From Branchiostoma floridae (taxonomy: Eukaryota > Chordata > Leptocardii > Amphioxiformes > Branchiostomatidae), in contig NC_049997.1 in NCBI RefSeq assembly GCF_000003815.2, forward strand, positions 4,323,437 through 4,387,436: a stretch of DNA of 64,000 nucleotides, in the 5' to 3' direction. Position 1 is the stretch's first letter. Each line of letters begins with the position of its first letter. Under the pieces are notes generated by a model. It made no database searches, was not told where the DNA came from, and saw only the letters and a list, made by a program, of their open reading frames with translations. Made by a program: the position numbers and the translations under genes. Below are positions 48,901 through 56,549 of the stretch, piece by piece.

Positions 48901-51900
48901 CTATACCAACGTTATTTGTTACGGGATCTAGTCTTCTGTGAGCTTCATTTTGACCTTCAAGTTGGGAAAAAATAAACGACCAAAACGAACGAACTCGAAT
49001 CATAAAGGAGCTATCACCCTTATGTATCTGTACCATACATGTGTAAAATATGTGTATATATTTATATAGCCTTTAATATTTCTGTCATACGTTTTATTTG
49101 AAACCTTTACTCGTGACTTCAACATAAAACGACCTTGAGGCCGATTTGAGTTTCTCTTTATTGAATAAACAGATTTTTAGACAAACAAATGGAATTAACC
49201 TGGTTCTCTTCATATTTCCTTTTGTATTGACACGTTGTACTATGGGAGATTTTAGAAATAAGAGATAATTCATTTCTTCTGCATATTATATTTCATACTG
49301 CAGTATTGGACAGATGAGTACTTGTCGTGGAATCCGGTTCAGTATGACGACCTCGACAACATCCGAATCCCATCAGCTGACATCTGGCTCCCTGACATAT
49401 TTCTCTACAACAAGTAAGTACTGTTCGTTGTATGTGGAACAGACTAGAATTTATGTTACTAGCACTGGAAGACTGCTATATGGTTTAGTATAGGGCTGGT
49501 TACCGGTACGATGTAACGGCCCTTCTTATTGGACTGGTCCAGAAAAACCGGACCTGACAAAATTTGGACCGGATGTTGGACCTATTGGAGAATGAACAGA
49601 TTATATGATCAGTCATTCACACGTCTCGGGGCTTACCTTTCAAGGAAAATAACAAGAGCGAAGTAAAGTATAGTCTATTGCCATTCCTACCAAGTTACCA
49701 ATAGTACAGAGGCAGTTGATGAAACTATTTTCGGCTTTAAACTGTCTAATATCCCGTCCCATACGTTTAACGGATCAATTATCTGGATCCACCCCCTCTA
49801 TGGCTGTTCCAGTGCTGACACCTGGCAGACGGGAGAACTGGCGACCAACACTGACGTCAGCGTTACGTCAGAGGGTTACGTCACCTGGTTACAGCCAATC
49901 ACAGCCCGGACCTCTTGTAAAGTTCACACTGGGCTCTTCCCTTTTGATAGCCAGGTTTGTTTGTCTGTTCGTATGTTTGTTTGTTTTAAAATGGTGAAAG
50001 AATCATTTTGAAACCCTACCCCACGGTATTTATGAAGTGTAATCAGTTATACAAATGTGATCTTTTATGATATCATTGATAAAAAATTATCTGAGTGAAA
50101 CCGGAGATATTGTTAATAGTTGTTGTGTTTGGTTGTTTGCCTTCTTTATATTCTTTCGTATTTATGTGAATGCTAACCTTCCTGGATGTAAGGCAGAAGT
50201 TGTGTAATAGGATACAGTAGAAGCCGTTTAATTGCACACCTCATTTGCCAGTGCATTTCGTGCAAGCATCCGAATGGTGCAACAAAGCGAAGTCATTAAG
50301 CTAGACTGCACCACTACGGGATTTTGGGATTCCGTTCAATTAACAGATGTGTGCGTTTATCCGTTGTGCAATTAACTGGCTTCTACTGCATCTGGAAAAT
50401 TAAGAGCTCTTTGCTCGTCCAGTATTTCAGAGAGGCGGGAAGTGATGACGCTCGGGTTGAGCATGAATAGATGATTTATTACTGCACCCTCGCTGTTATG
50501 TCAAGTTTGAGGGCATTTTCTTTCTTTAATGAATAATTGGGTCCTTTGTACAGGTCTGTGATCTTCTGTTAGGTTCCTGGTCTTACGACGGTACTGAAAT
50601 CGACCTCTACAACACGTCTGAATCAGGAGACATCAGCAGTTTTGTAGAGAACGGCGAGTGGGACCTCCTGACTGTCGCGGCTCAAAGGGAACTCAACTAC
50701 TACTCGTGTTGCCCCGAACCCTGGCCCAACTTGCGGTACCTAGTGGCACTGCAGCGAAGAGCTGACTACTATTTGTTTACTTTTGTATTGCCTTGTATGG
50801 CGTCGATATTTGTGGTACTTGGGGGGTTCTTTCTTCCGACCAACGCGGCGGTTCGGATTCAGCTCAACGTGACAGTGCTGTTGGCGCTGACTGTATTCCT
50901 GATGATGGTTCAGGAGTCCATGCCTACGTCATCAGGGGACGTCTCTGTCATAGGTAAGGAACAAGACAGCATGATAGGCTAATAAGTATTAAAGACAATT
51001 TCACCTTAGGATAAGTCACCTTTGTTCTTTCTGTTGTGGAAATACAGCCAGGCACAAGCGTCCTTCCTCTTTACCCTTAAAGATTTGGTAACTCCCTCTC
51101 ATCAACAAATTACAGTTACCTGGTATAAGCCTAATGCATGTATAGTATGCTAAGCCGGGTTTACACGTGCGTATATATCATTCCGATCCGTATAAGGTCT
51201 GCATGTGTGGCATTCCTAGCCTCTACCTGGCCCCACAGGTCGCGAACAACTAACTCCGCTGGTATTGGATTTGGTGATATTTTTTGTCCATTTTGTACCA
51301 TTTTGCCAGTGACCTGAGGAGCCTGGTAGAGGCTTTGACGTCCATGCGGACCTCATACGGAGTTGAATATATACGCACGTGTAAACCCACAGTTAGGCAG
51401 CATTTGAAAAAGGGAGCAAGATATCGAAATTCTATGCCTTTTTTGTCTTCGTACTTTACAAATTTTATACTCTGACCGGTGCATAACTCTAAACCACAAA
51501 TCGACCATACAATTTTCTAATTAAAAGTGTTTTGCCTCATTATCTTGAAATATTGCAGTTGCATCTTCAGTTATTTTGCTACTGATTAAAATTCGTCACG
51601 TGTGTTTCAGGTGAGATCTACACCACAGCCATTGCCATTGTCGGCCTAAGCACCTTAGCAACCGTGCTAGTCATCAATCTTAGCGAGAACGATCGTCCTG
51701 TGCCTGCTTGGATCGCCAGATACTTTTCGGACACCCCCTCGAAAAAAATCGGTGACCATGGCGCTACACCTTCTTCCTACGGTCCCCACGCCACCAACGG
51801 TGACCTTCATGCGCAGGCGCAATCCAACGGCTACGATAGCGAGGCTTGTGGTCACGTGGCCCACGCAAAGGACTATGGGAATGACGCCTCGCCGCCATGT

Positions 51901-52128
51901 TGCCGCCAGTGCGAGAATTTGAGAAAACTCCTGGGTACGATGCAAAATCATTACACAAATGCTGCAAAAGAACAACTCCGACGCAAAATTTGGAAGCGTG
52001 TAGCCTTGTTGGTAAATCATTGTTTGTTGTTCATGATGTTCATAGGGACTGTCACTGCAGTGATTTTCATCTTCGCCCCTGTCATTGAGAAAAGTAATCG
52101 AATCGATCCAAACTCGAATAACCTCTAG
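30902..52128 (+). CDS. Receptor gene B: nicotinic-type Cys-loop ligand-gated ion channel subunit (7 exons)
   Basis: Exons are 30902-30974, 43868-43989, 48398-48442, 49304-49413, 49813-49954, 50554-50953 and 51611-52128; all phases join, giving about 469 residues. Seen: signal peptide, loop D Trp77, loop A Tyr115, Cys-loop Cys152-Cys166, loop B Trp173, loop C Tyr214, Cys216-Cys217 and Trp221 (Tyr in most alpha subunits), M1 to M4. It is colinear with gene A with no gap from exon 3 through M3. As in gene A, the -1' residue before M2 is Val264 where cation-selective channels have Glu, and no extra Pro is present as in anion channels. N-glycosylation motifs NFS (exon 2) and NTS (exon 6) are seen. 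By family it is a plasma-membrane transmitter-gated channel subunit; ligand and ion selectivity are not deducible. Confidence 0.92.
32344..32539 (+). mobile_element. MITE with TA junctions
   Basis: Starts CTGTAAATGCATTAAAGTT and ends AACATTTCTGCATTTACAG, with TA directly outside both ends. Internal TTCGCGGTA motifs occur in both orientations. TA duplication suggests a Tc1/mariner-type parent. 196 bp. Confidence 0.8.
33306..33803 (+). mobile_element. tRNA-derived SINE, longest copy
   Basis: The A-box region is TGTAGCGCAGTGGCAG and the B-box is GGGTTCGAATCC. The body contains GTGCCCTTGGGAAAGGCACT, GGACGTTAAATGGGAGTCCC and GCACGTTAAAGAACCC, and ends in a short poly-A (GAGTAAAAAAAAAA). Copies or parts recur at 15748 (minus), 21613 (minus) and 39369. 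Confidence 0.85.
35198..35388 (+). mobile_element. MITE-like element
   Basis: The left end TACTGGGCTATATTTTGGCC runs into a CCTGTCGGGCCCC block. The complement of the right end is CACTATTTTACCGGTCCCCG followed by TCGGGGC. Ends are imperfectly inverted. Confidence 0.5.
37399..37636 (+). repeat. Two tandem copies, 138-bp period
   Basis: AAGCTTGTAATTCATTGCAA at 37399 recurs as AAGCTTGGAATTCACTGCAA at 37537. Both are followed by CATAATTTCA.TA..ACGG/TCGGAGAA and CACATTGA. Confidence 0.75.
37975..39300 (-). mobile_element. LINE 3' region, minus strand, interrupted by a pogo-like MITE
   Basis: On the minus strand the end of an ORF2 (IIKDVGLSISHCLKRISQTS, stop) is followed by AAACCTCCCAGTAAA. The sequence then breaks at 38979 and resumes at 38071 with TAGATAGCTGTATAGAATAG, ACACTCGTTACTTTTTACTG and the tail TTAGCCTACGGGAATGGATT. 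An uninterrupted relative lies at 42599-42960, where the two halves are adjacent. Confidence 0.75.
38072..38979 (+). mobile_element. pogo/Tigger-like non-autonomous element with TA junctions
   Basis: The left end is CAGTCAAACCTGTCTATAGC and the complement of the right end is CAGTCAAACCTGTATTAGCG. TA lies outside both ends. CAGT...AACCT ends with a TA duplication fit pogo-type Tc1/mariner elements. The subterminal GTGGCCACTATAG motif is repeated several times. 908 bp with no transposase frame. Part of the same family is at 20590-20710. Confidence 0.82.
39369..39560 (+). mobile_element. SINE body, 5'-truncated at the B-box
   Basis: Begins ATTCGAATCCCGCTGCCGTG and follows the 33306-33803 copy through GGGAAAGGCACTTTACACGA, GATAGGACGTCAAATGG and GCACGTTAAAGAACCC. 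The tRNA-like A-box part is missing. Confidence 0.8.
39651..39797 (+). repeat. Left arm of a 147-bp inverted repeat pair
   Basis: Runs from CGCCGAAGCAGATTTCCG to CGCGGCATGTTCGTGA. It is about 95 percent identical to the complement of 41173-41320. The arms are separated by about 1.4 kb. Confidence 0.85.
40723..40800 (-). mobile_element. LINE 3' tail, minus strand
   Basis: The minus strand reads GCAATTAGCCATCGGGCATG, AGTTTGCAATAAAGATATTT, ending in a TTATTATTA-like tail. Same tail signature as 43145-43195. Confidence 0.7.
41173..41320 (-). repeat. Right arm of the inverted repeat pair
   Basis: Complement of 39651-39797 with few differences. Both arms contain the same short open frame starting MASPVRKATRVPKFG, which is expected for copies of one repeat and is not evidence of a gene. 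Confidence 0.85.
42599..42960 (+). mobile_element. LINE ORF2 C-terminus and 3' UTR, plus strand
   Basis: Encodes LFICNCPHYEDERNNLL and, about 40 residues on, IIKSVGLFINHCLLRRSQTS before a stop. The first matches the cysteine/histidine motif found after the reverse transcriptase domain of LINEs (C.P.Y...R..L). The 3' UTR matches the interrupted copy at 37975-39300. 5'-truncated. Confidence 0.75.
43005..43195 (+). mobile_element. LINE 3' end with terminal zinc-knuckle motif
   Basis: Encodes VVCPTCRRICASAFGLRSHQ followed by RRH and a stop, the C..C...C.S..GL.SH.R.H finger that ends many CR1-like LINE polyproteins. The 3' UTR ends GAGCCTACGGGCATGG, ATTTGCAAATAAATAAATTA, a typical simple-repeat tail. 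Confidence 0.72.
43868..43989 (+). CDS. Gene B exon 2: N-terminal ligand-binding domain
   Basis: Acceptor CATCTTTTTAG, donor GTAGGT. Encodes NLRQDILSSYDKNVRPVKNF and then EVRMDVSLRQILGL, close to gene A exon 2 but without its Gly/Ser-rich lead. Confidence 0.93.
44437..45503 (+). repeat. ~550-bp tandem duplication in gene B intron 2
   Basis: Copy 1 (about 44437-44967) and copy 2 (about 44988-45503) share ATCGCTTGTGAACTGGTGAT, GCTGCTAATCGTTCAAA, AAACCGACACGGAAACACTT, TTCTCGAACGAT, AGATATCGCTT and CAGACAGGGAATTC in order. The copies differ by scattered substitutions and small indels. The minisatellite follows within 250 bases. Confidence 0.88.
45754..46895 (+). repeat. 39-bp minisatellite, about 29 units
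   Basis: The unit is CACTATATACAGTCGCTTCT followed by CGCTCTGACATTTATCATA (39 bases). The first 17 or so units are essentially identical. Near 46428-46540 two variants (ACGGTCGC and ATGCACT) alternate, and after 46610 units lose or gain bases (ATATATATA insertions at 46730 and 46807). Because 39 is a multiple of three and the unit has no stop in one frame of each strand, open frames of 394 (plus) and 300 (minus) codons arise. They are an effect of the repeat and lie inside an intron. Confidence 0.97.
47830..48344 (+). mobile_element. Kolobok-like MITE with TTAA junctions
   Basis: Starts AGGGGCATTCCACTCC and ends GGAGTGGAATGCCCCT, a perfect 16-base inverted repeat, with TTAA outside both ends. 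AGGG ends with TTAA duplication fit Kolobok-type elements. 515 bp, non-coding. Confidence 0.85.
48398..48442 (+). CDS. Gene B exon 3: loop D exon (45 bp)
   Basis: Encodes AEREQVLTSLLWIRM between ACCACAG and GTAAGT. The Trp is loop D. It lies only 50 bases beyond the Kolobok-like MITE at 47830-48344. Confidence 0.93.
49304..49413 (+). CDS. Gene B exon 4: loop A exon (110 bp)
   Basis: Encodes YWTDEYLSWNP through SADIWLPDIFLYN plus two bases, with a GTAAGT donor. Same 110-bp length as gene A exon 4. Confidence 0.94.
49490..49570 (+). mobile_element. hAT-type MITE fragment in gene B intron 4
   Basis: TAGGGCTGGTTACCGGTACG at the left, followed by ACTGGTCCAGAAAAACCGGA and GGACCGGATGTTGGACC. These are, in direct or complemented form, terminal motifs of 56115-56549. 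Internally deleted. Confidence 0.65.
49813..49954 (+). CDS. Gene B exon 5: first half of the Cys-loop
   Basis: Starts at the acceptor CTGTTCCAG so that aa+T gives Asn and the protein continues ADTWQTGELATNTDVSV, aligning with gene A without a gap. It ends inside the Cys-loop after FPFDSQ with donor GTTTGT. An alternative upstream AG near 49704 is in phase but would insert about 36 residues that gene A lacks. Confidence 0.9.
50215..50388 (+). mobile_element. Short pogo-like MITE in gene B intron 5
   Basis: Starts CAGTAGAAGCCGTTTAATTG and the complement of its end reads CAGTAGAAGCCAGTTAATTG. TA lies outside the left end and CA outside the right, so the TA duplication is probably mutated on one side. 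174 bp. Confidence 0.78.
50554..50953 (+). CDS. Gene B exon 6: Cys-loop end, loops B and C, M1, M2
   Basis: Starts VCDLLLGSWSYDG, completing the Cys-loop, and runs without interruption through loop C (NYYSCCPEPWP), M1 and M2 (PTNAAVRIQLNVTVLLALTV) to a GTAAGG donor. It covers gene A exon 6 and part of exon 5; exons 5+6 total 542 bp in both genes. Val -1' is at 50851-50853 and the loop C Trp at 50722-50724. Confidence 0.95.
51157..51388 (+). mobile_element. MITE in gene B intron 6
   Basis: Starts GGGTTTACACGTGCGTATAT and ends with its complement ATATACGCACGTGTAAACCC, a perfect 20-base inverted repeat. Inside, CCTAGCCTCTACC and GGTAGAGGC are also inverted. Confidence 0.8.
51611..52128 (+). CDS. 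Gene B exon 7: M3, cytoplasmic loop, M4 and stop
   Basis: Acceptor TGTGTTTCAG. Encodes EIYTTAIAIVGLSTLATVLV (M3), a loop with a CCRQC cluster and a basic RRKIWKR stretch, then M4 (CLLFMMFIGTVTAVIFIF) and a hydrophilic tail ending NSNNL before TAG. Confidence 0.93.
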
Positions 52129-52273
52129 GTATTCTGAAGAGTTATAATAAGTAAATCGATTCACCAGTTAGGGAAATAGGAAAGTAATGTTCCTTTGGCA
52201 CAACCTACCGGATCGACCGTTTGGCGAGTACTTTCTTAACAAGAGACTTATTGCCGCAACGCCATCATGTGGC

Positions 52274-52279
52274 AATAAA
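52274..52279 (+). promoter_or_regulatory. Possible poly(A) signal of gene B
   Basis: An AATAAA lies 145 bases after the stop codon. It is the first clear candidate downstream. Confidence 0.45.
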
Positions 52280-54455
52280 AAGTACTACAGTCCATTCATA
52301 AAGGTGACTGATGAGCTACTGTTAAAGGTCGTTTATGTAACATTTCTCTACGTTGTGTAACATGAACGTGGATTTTAACATCTTACAATGCTGCAAATAC
52401 TCAACTGACCAAAAGTCTAAAATCTTCTAAGGAAGTTTATGTCCTTTGTAGAAATAGTTAGATATGTTTAGTATAAAGATTGATAGAAGAAATATAGATA
52501 ACATTTTAGCATTCTATTTTACTATTTATGTTAGCTGTACTGACTTTAGAACTCAAACTCTACATGTGTATATATTAGATACTTTCTCTAACGATGACGT
52601 ATGAACACAGTAACTTCGCACTTACAACTGTGCCTATATAAGCATGTACATGATTCCAAATTCGAGGTCGCTTGCGCAGAAAAATACATTGTAGGTGATA
52701 TGTAGAAATTCAAGCTCCATTACTTGAAAACAGTTCTTGTCTAAACAGTGTTTATAACATTTCCTAACATGGTTCGTTATGAGGGGCCTTTAACCTTGAC
52801 TTGAACTTCCCACAATTCACTGAAAGCATGAAAAGGGATATTGTTTGTGAATATCTTCAAAGTATGCCTCATGTACATGTAAAATATATACTATCCCTCT
52901 AAAACATGTCGAATAGAAAATTTTCATGTACGCACATTAAGTGCCTAGTATATATATAGTGATGTAATTCTTCAGTACTCATTTGATACGAAAGATGTCG
53001 TTGTTGTCAATAGCCTAGATACGATAAGTAGTGCCTAAAATGTAGTATCACTACATACTTTAAACCGATATATGCCTCAGTTATGCAGTGAAGTGACTTT
53101 CCGAAAATGCCTCTTGTCAATGAGGCCATGTTAGTTCGACAATATGGATGACATCCAAAAGTGCACAGAATTTCCGTCCGTTTGCCCATCAAAAACGTTA
53201 TCAAACAAAGATATCAGAAAACTTCACTTCTAAAGTCAAAGAAGACGTGACCGAACAAATGAAGAGTGCATTGCTCGGTATACCAGGCTCTGCCAGTTTA
53301 ATCTTTTGTTCAGACTTCCTGACCAATAGACCAATAGGATTTTCATAATGAATGAAATAAAACTTTTGCTGCCATTTTGTTTCGTACACTCGCATCAGTT
53401 TTTCGGTTCCCTTTGGAATGTCACCCATATGAAGTTGTACTTCTACTGGTATCCGCTTCGTGGCGCTAGTGGACTGTTGAAGGACTAGGCACTCACTACA
53501 CACCAGTGGTCTTATTTGTAATGCATACATTTGCCTTCCGCTTAACGTACACTGCAAGAATCTGGACTTGTAATCATTTTAGAATTCGCACGGTGGCACT
53601 AGGGCATAAGAAAACTGTATGTATCTAGATCTATATTCCTCGAGAAGTATAGTGTATTTACAAATGTATTTGTAATGCCATTACACTGAAAGGACATTTG
53701 AGTTGTAACTCCGCTGGGCCCCGCAATATGGCGCTGGAGTCACACTACAAAACGACTAGATAACGTTACGTCCTGCGTACTACATCTATAGTCGTCTTAC
53801 TATAATATATAATGATAGGCCTTACGAGGTATAGTATAGTGTATAAACGTTGTGGAAGAATTTCGATTGTCGTTCTGTTGGACTCCGCATGGGGGCGGTA
53901 GCGTCACACTGCCGAACTAGATGAAAGTACACCCTTCAATTAACGTTTTTAGTGGTCTTACTGTAATGCATATCTATATGCCTTACACCATAAAACCTTC
54001 TCTATAAGACTTGTAAATATATACGTGTTTAAAATGCTCCGGGTGTTATTCAATAGAACCTCACATATTATATATCTCTGGGAAGAAAAAAATAGAGAGA
54101 GATGATAGATTTACATTACTTACGCTTGACATCGATATCACTTCACCTAGACCTCCTCTTTTCAAATGAAGTCATGTAGGAATTCATTAGTAACAAAAGC
54201 GCATTGTCAATGACTACAGCACAGTACTACAAAAGGAAGTGAACTGTCTAAAGGTTGTCTTTGATAGAATGTAACCTTTTCGGTCATTAAATTTGTCACT
54301 GTATGTGTACTTGTACATGTATGTGAATTTGTCTTGAACATGTCTTGATTCGTTCTTTGTATTTCTTTCGTTTGAAGTGTATGTGGTACAAAACACTGTG
54401 ATTTGGTTGCATCCAGTGGGGTATGTTGATACAGTGCAGCTAAGATAGAACTAAT

Positions 54456-55170
54456 AGTATAATCAATACAACGGGTGATCCAACCCACGGTCGGGCTGGT
54501 GCCTCGGGTGATATGGAATACATCGTGTTGTATTTTATTCATGCCATACCCACCTAAAAACACATGTTTCGATGCGACATACGCCAGAAGTTGAGAAGAT
54601 TTGGTGCCATCGAATAAACATTGTTACAACAGCAATGTTCCAACGTCCGAATCAGGTATTCGAGTTTTCGACCGCGCTGCACTGGCGTGCGCCAAGGCTG
54701 TTCGAAATATTCGATGGAAGTCTGAGTGATGAAACTTCAAAGCCTGTGTGGTACGGTTTTTTATCACACGGTCCGGAACGCCTGTATCGAACGTTATCGC
54801 GACCCAGGTATGACATAGATATAGAATACAACACGATGTATTCCGTATCACCCGAGGTGCCAGCCGACCCGCCGGAGGGCTGGGACCGAGGGTGATGCGG
54901 AATACACCGTCTTGTATTTTATTTATGTCGTGCCCACCTGAGAAACCCCTATTTTTATGCGAAATGCGCCAGAAGCGTTGCAACAGTAATGGTCCAACGT
55001 CCGAATCAGGTATTCGAACTTTCGATGACGCCGCACTCGGCCCGCTCGAAACAGTTCGATTTATTCGAATGGAGACCGTGTGATACGCCTTTCGAACCTG
55101 TGCGATACGGAAGTTATGGCCCGGTCTGGAACACCCGTATGGAACGTTTTCGCGTCACAGGTATGATATA
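54456..55170 (+). repeat. Palindromic repeat family, two head-to-tail units
   Basis: Unit 1 (54456-54838) and unit 2 (54893-55170) share GGAATACA.CGT.TTGTATTT, CCCACCT, GCGCCAGAAG-type, CCAACGTCCGAATCAGGTAT and TCGA. Between them lies a palindrome: GAATACAACACGATGTATTC...GAGGTGCCAGCC and its complement GGGCTGG...GGAATACACCGTCTTGTATT. A third copy is at 27899-28110. Confidence 0.72.
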
Positions 55171-55437
55171 AAACTGTTTACAGTTTAACACATTTGTATT
55201 CGCCCTCGCCGTAGTTTATCGTTGATCTGAAGTCGTTAACATGACGAAACTAAACTGGGTAGACTCCCTTATAACTGGTTGTAATTGTTCATTGGGTTGG
55301 AGCCAACCTTTTTGCCTACTCAAAGTAACTTGGCGGATGTTGTGACACGTAATGATTTGGCGGCAGTGTTTTTGTCACTTTTGTACTTGCTTACTAAGTG
55401 AGCGTTGGGTTATGTTTATGGTTCATACGCATACATG

Positions 55438-55545
55438 TGCACGCACACACACACATACACACACACACACACACACACTGACACACACACGCACACACGC
55501 ACACGAACACGCATACATACATACATACACACACACACACAGTTA
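55438..55545 (+). repeat. (CA)n microsatellite
   Basis: Mostly CACACA and CATACATA runs, interrupted. Open frames here on both strands are simple-sequence effects. Confidence 0.95.
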
Positions 55546-56114
55546 ACATACACATAAGTACACATGACGTAACACAAACACATACACTCACAAATACACA
55601 AACATTTACGAACAAAATAAAAACAAAACGTTCACACCTTCAAAATGTAAATTAGTGCAAATTTTCTTCAATCTGCACAAGAATATAAAAGACCATCACA
55701 ACCTTGGTATTTGACCTTCTTAATGACATTTTCACAAGACTCTGGCCGTTAAGATGTGTCTGTTGAAAGTTAGGCAACAGAAAACAAAGACAAGATAACG
55801 TCGTTGTGATCAGCTTTATCTATTCGCAATAAATACATCACAAATATACATGGCTTCAGATGTACGTAATATGTATACAATGGCAATAGTATCTCTGTTG
55901 TGGGAGTTATAACGTTATCATAAATACATAAATATACACTGTCTTTTGGATAATCAATAAAGAAATAAAAGTGTTTCCTGTACAGAGCTGGAAAATGCGA
56001 TCCGCCAAAAACGACGGAGGGTTAGAAAGACATCCACTCAAATTTAAACTTGACACTGGTAAATAGTTTTATCAGGTTGGTAAGTCACTTAATGAAATAT
56101 TCATTGTACACAAC

Positions 56115-56549
56115 TAGGGCTGGGTACCGGTACAGAAAATTCAGGTCCAGGTCCGGTTCAGGTCCAAAGGATCAGGTCCAGGTCCGGACCTGAACCTGGA
56201 CCTGATGCAGTTTGACTCATACCAATGGTCCATTTCACTACAAAGTGATCTATTTGGTGGAGTATTAGACTTACACTGGCGTTTTAAAATCCTTCAACGC
56301 TAACTGCACCTGTATATGATTGGCTGTAAAACGTGGTAGAAATTACTATAAACTCTATTCTACTTCACTCTTGTTATTTTCTTCCACCTGCAAGCGCCAA
56401 AACGTGTGAATGCCTGATAAAATAATCTGTTAATTTTCTAATCGGTCCAACATCCGGTCCACCTAATTTTTTCAGGTCCGGTTTTTCTGGACCGGTCCAA
56501 TAATAAAAACCGGTTCTGTACCGGTACCTTGTACTGATTCCCAGCCCTA
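56115..56549 (+). mobile_element. hAT MITE with perfect 8-bp target duplication
   Basis: Starts TAGGGCTGGGTACCGGTACA and ends with CCCAGCCCTA. The 8 bases TACACAAC are present on both sides (56107-56114 and 56550-56557). TAGGG-type ends with an 8-bp duplication are diagnostic of the hAT superfamily. 435 bp, no transposase. Fragments of the family are at 7125-7285 and 49490-49570, and probably 47390-47460. Confidence 0.92.

Noticed and set aside
49704-49812. Longer version of gene B exon 5 using an upstream AG
   Set aside because: It stays open but would insert about 36 residues at the Cys-loop side that gene A and the family lack. The acceptor at 49812 gives a gap-free alignment.
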